Source of the DNA: Strigamia acuminata
Taxonomy: Eukaryota > Arthropoda > Chilopoda > Geophilomorpha > Linotaeniidae
Direction: 5' to 3'
Length of the DNA: 64,000 nt
Assembly (NCBI GenBank): GCA_949358305.1
Contig: OX442323.1
Location: forward strand, 4,712,001-4,776,000
Program-made: the position numbers and the translations under genes
Shown here: positions 1 to 12,681 of the stretch, in pieces
Layout of the letters: every line of letters begins with the position of its first letter
Numbering within the stretch: the stretch's first letter is position 1
The notes under the pieces: generated by a model
What the model saw: the letters and a program-made list of their open reading frames with translations, nothing else
Told to the model about the DNA's origin: nothing
The model's database searches: none

Positions 1-670
1 CTCTTAAATGAAGCCAAGCCCATGCTAAAAAGCTGATTGTTTGTCGCCGATGACGTCATAAATAGCGCCACCAACGGCAACTTTTGGAAACTTTCGAAAA
101 CTAAAAATGGAGGACATTTGAGAATTTTCAAACGTTTAAACGAACGATATAACACTCTCGAAACAATTGAACACGTTTCAACAATGGATTTGGTCTAATA
201 ATGACACAAACAATCTTCTCCTCAATTTTTATTTTTCTCTTCCCATGACCTTTAATGAATTTTTTTAGATTTTTAGTGATTATTTTTAGATTTTTAGTGA
301 TTTTTTATATTTTTAATGGGTTTTTTTATATTTTTAATGATTTTTTATATTTTTAATGGGTTTTTTTTATATTTTTAGTGATTTTTTTTATATTTTTAGT
401 GTTTTTTTTTATATTTTTAGTGATTTTTTTATATTTTTAATAATTTTTTTATGTTTTTAATGATTTTTTTATATTTTTAATGATTTTTTTTAAATTTTTA
501 GTGATTTTTTTATATTTTTAATGATTTTTTTAAATTTTTAGTGATTTTTTTATGTTTTTAATGATTTTTTTTATATTTTTAGTGATTTTTTATATTTTTA
601 GTGATTTTTTTAATATTTTGAATGATTTTTTTATATTTTTAATATAATTATTTTATTATTTTTATTTTAG
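1..670. repeat. AT-rich intron or upstream sequence of BBS7 with a ~20-bp minisatellite
   Basis: No coding exon is visible here. From about 245 to 650 the sequence is an imperfect tandem array of a roughly 20-bp T-rich unit (GATTTTTTTATATTTTTAAT and variants). It ends in a splice acceptor (TTTTAG, 665-670) that opens the first BBS7 exon seen, so at least the right part is an intron. The earlier BBS7 exons lie outside the window. Confidence 0.75.
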
Positions 671-2750
671 AGTGATGTTCCGATCGATTTATTGGACGTT
701 GAGAAGAATTCTGCAGTGGTTAGTTTCAGTACTAACGACCACGAGGTTTGATTCTTGTTATTTTGAGTAAATATTCAAAATTAATTTAAATTTATTTTTT
801 TTTAGAATGGGAATTATATGTTGGCGACTTACAGATGTCAGGCGAATACCACGCGGTTGGATTTGAAAGTGCGGACCATTGAGGGGCAGGCGGGGGTGTT
901 GCAGGCGTATGTTATACCTCGGATGCAGCCGAAATGTTGTCACGTGAGGCAGTATCAAATTAAACCGCTTTCGTTGCACCAAAGGACGCACAATTTTGAT
1001 GAAAACAGGTGTTTTTTTGTTTTGTATTTGTTTATTTTTATTTATTTGTTTGTTTTATTCATTTTTGAATGTTTTGTTTAGGCCTTTTAATACGTTGCAT
1101 CTGAGAGGAGCGTTTAGTTTGGGCGAGATGCATTCGTGGCTCATGAATTGCATCCCGGATTTACCCGAGCATACTCCCGCGAGTGAAGTTGTGGTTTATA
1201 ATTTTCTGTCTACTTTTCTCGAGACGATGTTGCAGTGTACTTATCAGTAAGATGTTGCGAAATTCATGGTTTTGTTGAGTGTCTGGACGAGGGTGTGGCC
1301 AAAATACAAAAAAATATCGGCTGATTCGACTATAAAACGACAATTTTGCCATTCGTTTGGCTTAGAAACGACAATTTTGCCATTCGTTTAGCTTAAAAAC
1401 AACAATTTTGCCATTTTTTGGCTTAAAAACAACAATTTTGCCATTTTTTGGTTTAAAAACGACAATTTTGCCATTCGTTTGGCTTAAAAACAACAATTTT
1501 GCTATTTTTTGGCTTAAAAACAACAATTTTGCCATTTTTTGGCTTAAAACAAGAATTTTGCCAGTTTTTGGCTTAAAAACAACAATTTTGCCATTTTTTG
1601 GGCCTAAAAACGACATTTGAACGACAATTTTACCATTTTTTGGCTTAAAAACAACAATTTTTCCATTTTTTGGCTTAAAAACAACAATTTTGCCATTTTT
1701 TTGGCCTAAAAACGACAATTTGAATGCACCTAACTAAACGATAATTTTACCATTTTTTGGCTTAAAAACAACAATTTTGCCATTTTTTTGGCCTAAAAAC
1801 GACAATTAAACGACAATTTTACCATTTTTTGGTCGAAAAAACGACAATTTTGCCACTTGTTTGGCTTAAAAAGACAATTTTGCCATTTTTTGGTTTAAAA
1901 TCGACGATTTTTCTATTTATTTACTCTAGAAACGATGTTTTTGCTGTTTTCTCAGCAAAAATTGAGCATTTTTGCACATAAATTTGCAGTTTTTCAACTC
2001 TGCAGACCATTTTCTAAATTAAATAGTGCATTTATGCACCTAAAAAATACCTTTGTGCCCCTAAAATAATTATTTTTGAGTATTTGGTTGTGGAAAAGCC
2101 CTCGTTCCGCCCGTGTTTTTCCTCGAATAAAAATCGAATTTAATTACAGACAAGGTGAAGCGATTTTTAAAAGCGATAACATATCAACGATTTCAATCCT
2201 GAAAGATGTTTTGACCAAAGAAGCAACCAAAAAAAAGATCCGATTGGATATTTCATGCGGTAAAACAAAACAAAACAAAACAAAATCAGTTTAAATTTTG
2301 TATTCTAATTTAAATTTAAATTTTCAGAGGTCAACGACGAGAGCATTCCGCACACGCTGCAATTAATCCACCCGAAAATGGAATACCAACTAAATTTGGC
2401 GAAAAAAGTGCAACTTATTGACGCACTCAAGGTCCCCTAATGAAAAAAATTTCAAAAACATCAAAATTTTAACAAAATTCGGTTATTTCTTGAAGGATTT
2501 ACAAGTACACGAAGGCGACGTGAGTTTCCTGTGCCCGGAGTACCGAGATATTCTCGACAACGCGGACAGTTTGCTGGAAGAGTTCAAGAAACAGCCGTGC
2601 CACGTTGATCGGCTCTACGGAATGATCACCGACATGTTTATCGATAAATTCAAATTTAAAGGCGCGAATGTCAAGACCAAAGTGCCCGCGCTGCTGAAAA
2701 AACTCGAGAATTACGATTTGAACGAGTTAATCGATTTTTTCATGAAATAA
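671..2750 (+). CDS. BBS7: BBS7, C-terminal part (Bardet-Biedl syndrome 7 protein, BBSome subunit)
   Basis: Six exons, 671-745, 806-1008, 1082-1246, 2150-2259, 2328-2431 and 2496-2750, join in frame to 303 codons ending in TAA. The product matches the C-terminal part of animal BBS7 almost colinearly: [68 protein letters not shown] and NVKTKVP are hallmark stretches. BBS7 is a subunit of the BBSome, the coat that carries membrane proteins along cilia; these exons cover the appendage/platform region and the C-terminal helices. The N-terminal beta-propeller is off the left edge. The intron 1247-2149 is expanded by a minisatellite. The last intron is only 64 bp and has a weak donor (GTCCCC). Identification is from recalled family motifs. 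Confidence 0.95.
1335..1930. repeat. ~30-bp minisatellite in BBS7 intron
   Basis: Around 18 imperfect copies of a unit around CAACAATTTTGCCATTTT followed by TTGGCTTAAAAA. Some copies are shortened or carry GACAATTT variants. The array fills most of intron 1247-2149. The minus strand reads as a repeated [10 protein letters not shown] peptide, which is only a consequence of the repeat. Confidence 0.9.
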
Positions 2751-2884
2751 ATGAGTTTAACTCTGTATAAGTAAGTTTAGTCACAATAAAATTCACTTTT
2801 AAGCCTAGTTTTTCGTGTTTGTTATGGTATTTACAATGTTTATGCTAATTTTCATCGATAAATGACAAATTAATATTTTTTTTT

Positions 2885-3349
2885 TTACAAAATGGGCAAA
2901 AGAACATCGTCGGGTGAATCTCGGTCGTAATTCATATCATCGGCGTCTAATTCGTCGTCGTCGTCGTCGTTACTTTCACTATCATCGTCGTCGTTATCGT
3001 CGTCTTCTTCCTCCGTGTCATCTTCGTCGTCAAAATTCTGAAAAAATAAATTTTTAAGAAATTTCTTCATAAAAACAAGGTAAATTATTTTTTTTTGTTT
3101 TACTTCGGATGCGGTTTTGCCTATGGGAGCCACATCGTTATCCTTATGCGCAATTGCAGTTAACTGGAATGAAAAAACGTTAATTTTAAATGCGTTGAAT
3201 GACGGCCATGTTTGTTTGTTTACCCAGCTCTGGTGTTCGGATTCCTGCTGAACTAGTTCGTTTTCATCATCACAAGGCCTGTCCACGCTAAACCACAGTG
3301 GGTCAATCGGTCTCGGCAACAACGAAGGAAAAAGCGATGGAGGATTCAT
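2885..3349 (-). CDS. ANAPC15: Anaphase-promoting complex subunit 15
   Basis: Three exons (3224-3349, 3104-3163, 2885-3037), all phase 0, give a 112-residue protein, close to the 121 of vertebrate APC15. The order is typical: N-terminal [17 protein letters not shown], a QQE..HQ.W helix, [13 protein letters not shown], then a long Asp/Glu-rich tail (about residues 63-95) ending in a SPDD motif. APC15 is a small subunit of the APC/C ubiquitin ligase that promotes release and turnover of the mitotic checkpoint complex. Both introns have GT-AG ends (donors GTAAAC and GTAAAA). The gene is convergent with BBS7, with only about 130 bp between the stop codons. Identification is from recalled family sequence; the acidic tail alone would not be enough, but the first 60 residues are specific. 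Confidence 0.92.
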   Translation of the reverse strand: MNPPSLFPSLLPRPIDPLWFSVDRPCDDENELVQQESEHQSWVNKQTWPSFNAFKINVFSFQLTAIAHKDNDVAPIGKTASEVKQKKIIYLVFMKKFLKNLFFQNFDDEDDTEEEDDDNDDDDSESNDDDDDELDADDMNYDRDSPDDVLLPIL

Positions 3350-3544
3350 TATCGACTCTAGGCGCGCTTGGAATCAAGGTACGGTGTTTGAATTTGAAAC
3401 AGACTCCTAATGGCCGCCATTGGTTGAGAAAATTGACGACGGATGTCGCCACATTTATTTTTTAAAAAAATTACGGAGTAATAACTTTTTCTGTACGAAA
3501 AACACATTTAATGACGTATAAATTACAGGTAAATAAGCGAAATT

Positions 3545-4978
3545 TTATTCAATATCGGGAGAATTTTCTTTAACATTGAGAAAATGCTGTTTCATGGCTT
3601 CGAATGCTTTTGTTCGGTGCGATATCGCATTTTTCTCTGATGCGAGCATTTCCCCGAACGTTTGGTTGTGACCGTCGGGTTGGAAACACGAATCCCAGCC
3701 GAATCCAGCCTGGCCTCTTGGTTGGACAATTTTCCCATTCACTCTCCCGTGAAACAATACAACGGGCTCGGTGATTGGCGCGCCCGACGAATACCCGACT
3801 GTGCACAGCGCGTAAGCAGACTTGTCTTCCCAGCCGCTGAGCAAACGGACCAGTCCAGCCGGGCCGAGCTTTTCCAAAAACCATTTAATGTAAGGTCCTG
3901 AAATAAATTGAAGAAACAAAATTAAAAAAAACAACTTTATTTTTTCAGCTTTGTTTCATTACCGGGTAATCCGCCTAACGCATTGAAGCCTAAACACGAG
4001 TCTTCGACGATTACGGGTCCTTGTACGAATTCAGCGGCAGCCCAGCATTTGTCGGTGCATATAGTGTCAGGTTCGCCTTGGAACTCCGGTAAATCTATCG
4101 CTTGACTGACAAGCTAAGAAATAAATGCAACTTGATTAATTCTGGTCAGAAATAGGATAACATGGACACGTATTTCAGACGTCGGCAAGAAGCGAAAACG
4201 GCTGGACCCGTCCAAATTGGACGATTTAATGTTTTTGCGATCTATGAATCATTCGCAAAAGCAAAAACACTTGACATGATTGCGATCGGGTATGGGTACG
4301 GGTAGGATATGGGTAGAGTGTGTACGGGTACGTGTACGGGTACGGGTAGGGTAGGGTATGGGTAAGAACTTTCAAGGGGGAACGGGTAACGGGTAGAATT
4401 TTTACGCCAATGTTCATCTCTGACACGTAGTCACGTATCCACATGTTCAGTGCGTTTTGCCACCGATGGCGCACATAATATATGGCCGCGCTGAATTCTG
4501 GGATGACAACAGGTAACAAACGTGCTTAGTTGGCGAGCAATGCATGACACGTGATTGCTGTCATCCAATCAGCACACAGAACAACGAATCAATAGGAAAT
4601 AACGCACGGATAAGTGTCCATGTTACGATGTTTTTTTTACATTGTATCTCCGAGACGTCAACTTGAAAGAATTCAAATAAGAGGATTAAGATTAAGTGAA
4701 ATTGAAATTTGTTTTGTCTTCTCGTTATCGTGATGTTCGATGTTTCCAAATACCCCTAGACAACACTAATAAAGGCCAATCAAACCAATATTAGGGAGTC
4801 TCTGTTATTTTACGTGAGTATGCGTCCCAAACCAGTGTCTTCAGTCCCCTGATTGCACTGGCGAAGACCATACCAGTTTACTTACTTTGTATGGGAAGTC
4901 TTTGCCGAGAATCGAAAGAGATTCCTTCAATTTCTTCTCATTGCTCGTTACAAATACTATGCTGTCCGGATCGGCCAT
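3545..4978 (-). CDS. ITPA: Inosine triphosphate pyrophosphatase, copy 1
   Basis: Three exons (4886-4978, 3963-4113, 3545-3897) encode 198 residues, the usual length of animal ITPA (194 in human). Motifs: [12 protein letters not shown] at the N-terminus (nucleotide-binding T-x-N-x-K-K-L), [59 protein letters not shown] and the C-terminal NAISHR (SHR at about 174-176). The family hydrolyses ITP, dITP and XTP to monophosphates plus pyrophosphate in the cytosol, as a homodimer, keeping non-canonical purines out of nucleic acids. Intron 1 (4114-4885) holds a degenerate GGGTAC array and a dispersed repeat. The gene is divergent from the broken TMEM234 copy and is duplicated as copy 2. All recognised catalytic positions are intact here. 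Confidence 0.95.
4280..4400. repeat. Degenerate GGGTAC/GGGTAT hexamer array
   Basis: In ITPA-1 intron 1 the plus strand reads GGGTATGGGTACGGGTAGG and continues as an irregular run of GGGTA plus one or two bases over about 115 bp. It looks telomere-like but is not a TTAGGG array and is too irregular to be one. Confidence 0.75.
4425..4600. repeat. Dispersed repeat, inverted copy at 21,550-21,705
   Basis: Contains CACCGATGGCGC, GGGATGACAACAGGTAAC and ATTGCTGTCATCCAATCAGC. The same string order occurs in reverse complement at about 21,550-21,705. Ends were not resolved; a non-autonomous transposon is likely. Confidence 0.65.
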
Positions 4979-6229
4979 CTTTCGCGAAGAAAAAGATCTT
5001 TAAAAAGAATATGGAAAGAAAAAATTGTGTGATTATTGGAGTGAGGTTTTTAAAAATAAAAAAATTTTTTTTTAAATTTTTTTCTTGATTTTTTTCTTTT
5101 GCTGGCAGTGAAAGTCTGAGCTTATAGGAAGTCTGGCTCTGGCAAAGTTATTTTAAACATGCAGTAAACCAAGCAACACTACAGCAAACATTTTACTATT
5201 AATAGTACATGCTTCACTGAATTTTCTCAAAGTTGCACAACTTGTACCAATTTGGATGCAGAGTTAAGTAGATTTAACAGATGAAGAATTTTGTGTTGTT
5301 TTTGTGGTTTATTTGAGATATTTATTACCTGGAAATCGATTTCTTCAGATGGTTCAGAATCATGCAGTTATTTGGTTTATTTGGGTTGATTTTTGCTATT
5401 TTAAAGTGTTGTTATGTTAATGATTAATATATGTCGTTGTCAATGTCTTACCGTCACCTATAGCTGATCTTTAAGGATGGAAACACGTGCGCAGGAAGAT
5501 TATCGTGATTGCAGACCTCCACTGAAAGTGAGTTTACATTCACTTTGCACCAGATGGCGGATCAATCATTATGACGTAAGCAAAACGTCAACACGTAATT
5601 TGCCAAGCCTGGTAGTTACTAAAAGGACAGCTGTATATGCAATTTGTTTTTAAATTTAAATATTGGAATGTCAGAATAATTCGTAGATTAATTTTAAAAT
5701 TTAGTACAATTATTTATGTGATGTAAGTTTGCGTTTTTATTCTTATAAAAATAGAAATTTTAAAATTGTGGTGTTTGCTCTAGTGAGTTTTCTTGTCGCG
5801 TGTTGTTGGCTGTGGGGAAAATGTCTGCTAGCGTAAATATGTAATAACTTGTGTGTAAAATTGTATCGGTATTTGCAGCCATGGTTACGTAAGGTGTATT
5901 TAGTAACAGATACATTAAACTTTTGTTCGCATTTGGTCATTTATTTTGTTTTTTTTATTGAAAATTGTTATATTTTTGTGATTTTTTACGTTATACAACC
6001 TGTAAATTGTAATTTTACACTTGAAATTTTTTTTTCTTCTAAATTTAATTTAAATCTCAACCCGATGATGTAAAAATACAAACAATGTTACGTGAAACAG
6101 ACACAAACAAAGCAATTAGGATACTTTCCAAAATAAACATTGGGAAAGAGAAACTTGTAAATCTGTCCTTTTTGAAATTTATATCTTTATTTTTATTTAT
6201 TATTTATTTTTTTCTCTTTTATTTTGCAG
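4979..6229. other. Divergent spacer between ITPA-1 and the broken TMEM234 copy
   Basis: No convincing exon. It probably contains the shared upstream region of the ITPA/TMEM234 pair, because most of it recurs at 7,612-8,620 in the second unit. Examples are TATGTCGTTGTCA and CACTTTGCACCAGATGGCGG. A short ATG-led stretch at 5,821 (MSAS then GTAAAT) and an open stretch from 6,085 sit before the TMEM234 acceptor, but neither could be tied to it in frame. Confidence 0.5.
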
Positions 6230-6266
6230 AAACAATCTTCAATTTGATATTGGTTGGTTCTATATG
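6230..6266 (+). pseudogene. TMEM234: TMEM234 5' fragment, truncated by the tandem duplication
   Basis: After the acceptor TTTTGCAG at 6,229 the exon reads ETIFNLILVGSIW, identical to the intact gene at 8,621 except one Cys to Ser change. After TATATG it jumps straight to GTGAGAAT and then to the 3' end of the next ITPA copy. The rest of this exon and all downstream exons are missing. It cannot encode a four-helix protein. Confidence 0.85.
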
Positions 6267-6345
6267 GTGAGAATAAAAAATTGTCATTCTGAGTTGAAAA
6301 AAAATCATTTAATGACGTATAAATTACAGATAAATAAGTAAAATC

Positions 6346-7611
6346 TTATTCAACGTTGGAGGAATTTTCTTTCCGATTAAGAAAATACTGTTTCATGGCT
6401 TCGAATGCTTTTGTTCCGTGCGATATCGCATTTTTCTCGGATGCGAGCATTTCCCCGAACGTTTGGTCGTGACCATCGGGTTGGAAACACGAATCCCAGC
6501 CGAATCCAGCCTGGCCTCTTGGTTGCACAATTTTCCCATTCACTCTCCCGTGAAACAATACAACAGGCTCGGTGATTGGCGCGCCCGAAGAATACCCGAC
6601 TGTGCACAGCGCGTAAGCCGACTTGTCTTCCCAGCCGCTGAGCAAACGGACCAGTCCAGCGGGGCCGAGCTTTTCCAAAAACCATTTAATGTAAGGTCCT
6701 GAAATAAATTTAAGAAACAAAATTATAGACTTTGGGGTCGGACATTTTAATTTTAATATCGGCACAGGTATCGGTATCGGCGATACTGCAAAATATCGAT
6801 ATCGGTCAAAGTCTAAAAAATTAAATAACATTTTTTTTTTCAGCTTTGTTTCATTACCGGGTAAACCGCCTAACGCATTGAAGCATAGACAGTTGTCTTC
6901 GACGATTACAGGTCCTTGAACGAATTCAACGGCAGCCAAGCATTTGTCGGTGCATATAGTGTCAGGTTCGCCTTGGAATTCCGGTAGATCTATCGCTTGG
7001 CTGACGAGCTAAGAAAGGTTAAAGAAAAAAGTGGAATTTGATTAATTCAAATAAGAGGATTAAGATTAAGTGAAATTGAAATCACTAGTTTGACTGATTG
7101 AAGCGACTTACTGTATTACCTCACATAAAGCGGCATGCCGTTGGTCATGGATTTACCAGGTTTTTAAATGATTTTACCGTTATGCCGGTATAAAGCGAAA
7201 CATGCCGGTGTAAGTGAAAAAGCGGGATTTTTGTTTTTTTTTTACTTTAAAGAGCCCGGATGAATAATTATGTTGGTTTTTGGGTCTAAAATTTAAGTTT
7301 TCTTAATTTTCTGCAGGTTTTTACTAAAATCTGGGTAAATTTATAGAAATTTAAGGCAATTTCTTACATTTTGGAGATCTAAAAAGGATTTTAGGCTTGT
7401 TTTGGCTGAATTCTCGCACTACACTGGCATGCGGCTTATTGAGAATTCCCTTTTTTAAGTCAATTTTTCTTCTGTAGATTAAACCCTATACACAACATCC
7501 TTCTTTAGGTTTATGTACTTTATATGGGAAGTCTTTGCCGAGAATTGTAAGATATTCCTTCAATTTCTTGTCATTGCTCGTTACAAATACTATGCTGTCC
7601 AGATCGGCCAT
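6346..7611 (-). CDS. ITPA: Inosine triphosphate pyrophosphatase, copy 2 (SHR motif altered to SHG)
   Basis: Three exons (7519-7611, 6858-7008, 6346-6698) of the same lengths as copy 1 (93, 151, 353 nt) give 198 residues. Same motifs: [50 protein letters not shown]. Two oddities: the near-invariant C-terminal SHR is SHG (codon CGA to GGA; residue about 176), and the first donor is GTACAT instead of GTAAGT. In the family this arginine contacts the substrate in the active-site pocket, so activity may be reduced or lost. The frame is otherwise intact, which argues against a long-dead pseudogene. Divergent from intact TMEM234. Confidence 0.92.
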
Positions 7612-8620
7612 ATTTCGCGAAGAAAAGGATCTTTAAAAAGAATATGGAAAGAAAAAATACTGTGATTAATGGAGTGAGGTTTTGAAAACTAAAAAAAAAA
7701 TTATTCTCAGGGAGATAGTTGTGAACGATGATAATAAAGAATTTGGGTCGATTTTTGATATTTTAAAGTGTGGTTATTTTAATGATTAATATATGTCGTT
7801 GTCATAGTCTTACCGTCACCTATAGCTCATCTTTAAGGATGGAAACACATGCGCGGCAAGATTATCCTGATTGCTGACCTCCATTGAAAGTGAGTTTACA
7901 TTCACTTTGCACCAGATGGCGGATCAATCATCATGACGTCAACACATAATTTACCAAGCCTGGTAGTTACTAAAAAGACAGTTGGATATACAATTTTTTT
8001 TTTAATTTAAATATTGTAATGTCAGAATTATTGATAGATTATTTTTAAATTTAGTAAGATTATTTATTTGATGTAAATACACGTTTTTAGTTTTATAAAA
8101 GTATAATATAGTACGGAATTTTTAAAATTGTGGTGTTTGCTCTAGTGATATTCTTTGTCGCGTGTTGTTGGCTGTGGGGAAAATGTCTGCTGCTAAATAC
8201 CAAGCGTAAATATGTAATAACTTCTGTGCTGTAAAGTGGATAAAAATTGTAAAATTGTATCAGTATTCGCACTAATGGTTACGTTAGGTATATTTAGTAA
8301 TAGATACATTACATTTTTGTTCGCATTTGATCGTTTATTTTATTTTTTATTGAAAATTGTTTTGTTTTTGTGATTTTATACGTTATACAACCTGTAAATT
8401 GTAATTTTACACGGGAAAATTTTTTTCTTCTAAATTTAATTTAAATCTCAACCCGATGATGTAAAAATACAAACAATGTTCGGTGAAACAGACACAAACA
8501 AAGCAATTAGGATACTTTCCAAAATAAACATTGGGAAAGAAAAACTTGTAAATTTGTCCTTTTTGAAATGTACATCTTTATATTTATTTTTATTTAATTT
8601 TTTTCTGTTTTATTTTGCAG
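7612..8620. other. Divergent spacer between ITPA-2 and TMEM234
   Basis: Counterpart of 4,979-6,229. It presumably holds the promoters of ITPA-2 (leftward) and TMEM234 (rightward) and a TMEM234 5' exon. A candidate start is ATG 8,184 (MSAAKYQ, then AAGCGTAAAT), but its phase does not match the acceptor at 8,620, so I leave the start open. Confidence 0.45.
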
Positions 8621-10018
<1,398 letters not shown>

Positions 10019-10352
10019 AAGCGAAAAGTGACGTCACAAGTGCTATTTTTTCCCCGCAATAATACATGATAAAAATATAGTGATATTTTTCCACACAAAA
10101 ACTCACGTCTACACAATGTTGTGAAATAGTGCTCAAAATGGGTAAATTCATTTTTATTTTTTAGTTTAATTATGAAAAAATAAAAAATAAATATTATTTA
10201 TGAATAGATTGTATAAAATACTTTTAAAAAATAATGTACAATTTTAATAAATAGGAATATTGTACGAGTGAGCGTCATTATTTCTAAGTAGACAATAATT
10301 AAATGGCGGCCGGGTGATGACGTAACAATGAACGAGCGGCCATTTTGGTATA

Positions 10353-10981
10353 ATGGATGGACTATTTGTGCAGATTCTTCCGGAGGAGGTAAATTATGTT
10401 ACAATTTTTAATTTTATAACGACTTAATGTTTTTGCTGGTGTTTATTTCAGAAGGAGTAGAACGAACTCGAGGAATACTTACATGAATCGTTTGGTGTAT
10501 GTAAGTTCGAATTTTTGCTGAAAATTTGTTAGAATAAACGAGTTGTGATTCTTTAGATGATGTTTCTTCAAGTGGCTGAAACCGGAAGAGAGTTTGTGAT
10601 TAATTTGCCAATAGTACTTGAAAAAAGACACGCTGAGGAGTATTTGGAGCTGAAAAAAGCATTGATGGATAAGAATTGTGATTATGTTTTTAGACAAACG
10701 AGTGTTAGAGTAGTTTATGTTGCATTAAAGGTATGTATGATGACGGTAATTAATAAATTATTTTTTTGAATGGAAGAAATTATATTTTTTGTATTTAGGA
10801 ATATTTGGAGAGTTTAAAATCGCCTTTGTTAGTCAATAATAGAACTGAGACTGCTTGGTGGGTTTCTATGGCTGAAGTACTTGTTCTGGTGCTGGTGTTT
10901 AAAGAAGCGCGATATCCCACTGAAATACAAATGTTCTATGCTGGGAAAATAAAACGGTATTTGAAATCTGGGGGTGCTTGA
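10353..10981 (+). CDS. Unrecognised small protein, 138 residues
   Basis: A four-exon model fits exactly: 10353-10388, 10461-10500, 10573-10730 and 10799-10981, phases compatible, stop TGA. It starts MDGLFVQILPEE, continues NELEEYLHESFGVLAETGRE and ends KIKRYLKSGGA. The middle is amphipathic and probably mostly helical (EKRHAEEYLELKKAL), followed by a hydrophobic stretch VSMAEVLVLVLVF that could be a buried helix. There is no signal peptide. I do not recognise the family. The acceptors of exons 2 (GAGTAG) and 3 (CTTCAAG) are short choices made to keep the frame, so those boundaries are less sure than the others. An alternative donor at 10,957 (CG|GTATTT) could splice to 12,051 and replace the last nine residues with a longer tail. 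Confidence 0.6.
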
Positions 10982-11029
10982 AAGAAATTGAATTTATAAG
11001 TTTAAAAAATTAATTTTTTTTAATTGTTT

Positions 11030-12015
11030 ACCTATAAAAGTTCAACTTTTTTACTTAAAAAAATACTATTTTTCAATATTTTACTTAAAAAAATTCAATT
11101 TTTCAATATTTTACCTAAAAAATTCTATATTTTATCTAAAAAATTCAATATTTTACCAAAAATTCAACATGTTACCTCAAATATTCAATATTTTACCAAA
11201 AATTCAACATGTTACCTCAAATATTCAATATTTTACCAAAAATTCAATGTTACCTCAAATATTCAATTTTTTTATATTTAACCTCAAAAATTCAGTTTTT
11301 TAATTTTTTACCTAAAAAATTCAATTTTTCAATATTTTACATAAAAAAAATTCAATTTTTCAATATTTTACCTAAAAAATTCTATATTTTATCTAAAAAA
11401 TTCAATATTTTACCAAAAATTCAATATGTTACCTCAAATATTCAATTTTTTTTATTGTTAACCTAAAAAATTCAGTTTTTTAATTTTTCACCTAAGAAAT
11501 TTAATTTTTCACCTAAAAAATTTAATTTTTTAATATTTTACCTAAAAAATTCAATATTTTACCTAAAAAATTCAATATTTTACCTAAAAAATTCAATATT
11601 TTACCTAAAAAATTCAATATTTTACCTAAAAAATTCAATATTTTACCTAAAAAATTCAATATTTTACCTAAAAAATTCAATATTTTACCTAAAAAATTCA
11701 ATATTTTACCTAAAAAATTCAATATTTTACCTAAAAAATTCAATATCTTACTAAAAAATTCAATATTTTACCTAAAAAATTCAATATTTTACCTAAAAAA
11801 TTCAATATTTTACCTAAAAAATTCAATATTTTACCTAAAAAATTCAATATTTTACCTAAAAAATTCAATATCTTACTAAAAAATTCAATATTTTACCCAA
11901 AAAATAGAATATTTTACCTAAATGATTCAATATTTTACCTAAAAAATTCAATTTTTTAAATTTTTCACCTCAAAAATTCAATTTTTCAATTTTTCACCTC
12001 AAAAATTCAATTCCC
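11030..12015. repeat. ~20-bp minisatellite (TTTTACCTAAAAAATTCAAT)
   Basis: Irregular copies begin at about 11,035. From 11,530 to 11,940 there are about 20 near-perfect copies, most exactly 20 bp, with two 19-bp variants (ATCTTACTAAAAAATTC). On the minus strand each unit contains TTTTTTAGGTAAAAT, a 3' splice-site-like string joined directly to a 5' splice-site-like string. Confidence 0.95.
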
Positions 12016-12049
12016 TCTCACCTAACCACCTTTATTTGTCAATTTCCAG

Positions 12050-12560
12050 GAAACTAAAACGTTTAAAAAACAACAAATACATCCTAACGAAACTCTCGAT
12101 CAGCATGCTGCGAGCCATAACCTGGAGCCGAGGCAAACAACACTACAGACAAGACCAACTCCTATCCTACATCAGCGACCTACGAAAAGTCTACCTCAAC
12201 CCCACCAGAGTCAAAACCAGTGAGCCAACACCCCAAAACAAACAAACACATTAATTAATTTATTTCTTCCCTCTTTCAACCAAACGGACGTTGACGTCCA
12301 CGTGGTAATCGTGTGTTACATGGTCCACTACGCAACAATAATCTTCGGCAACGACATCGACAATTGTCTCATCGGCATCCAACGTCCAAACCACAGCAAC
12401 GATCCCTACCACTCCCCGCAATCATTCAAAGACCAGGACGAATGCACGCGTTCTTCCCAACGGAAACGAGCATTTCCGGTCTCCCACTGCCAGTCGGAAA
12501 GAATGTTTGTTCCCGAAGAAACGCAAGAGGAGCCATCGACTTTATCGTGTTTTTTTTAGC
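12050..12560 (+). other. Coding-like stretch, gene structure unresolved
   Basis: After an acceptor (AATTTCCAG, 12,049) about 170 bp read as KLKRLKNNKYILTKLSISML and on through RKVYLNPTRVKT up to a donor (GTGAGC). A second open stretch, 12,290-12,559, reads DVDVHVVIVCYMVHYATIIF and ends MFVPEETQEEPSTLSCFF. GC content is higher than in the surroundings, as expected for exons. However, no AG acceptor precedes the second stretch and more than one frame is open in the first, so no model is given. It could be the 3' end of the 138-residue gene. Confidence 0.4.
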
Positions 12561-12681
12561 TTTAATTCGTTGTTTAGGAACGATTTAGATTCAAAAACAA
12601 AAATTAATTAATTAATTTATATACATTGTTGTGATGAATACTGCGTTAATAGTTAGACAAACAATATAATAAAAACCACCG

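Noticed and set aside
1362-1718. Minus-strand open frame of 118 codons reading repeated [10 protein letters not shown]
   Set aside because: Pure product of the intronic minisatellite on the opposite strand of BBS7; it changes with unit-length variants.
11520-11945. Regular ~20-bp repeats that could be mistaken for a CRISPR array
   Set aside because: The units are head-to-tail with no variable spacers, and the genome is eukaryotic; it is a minisatellite. The same applies to 13,130-13,690.
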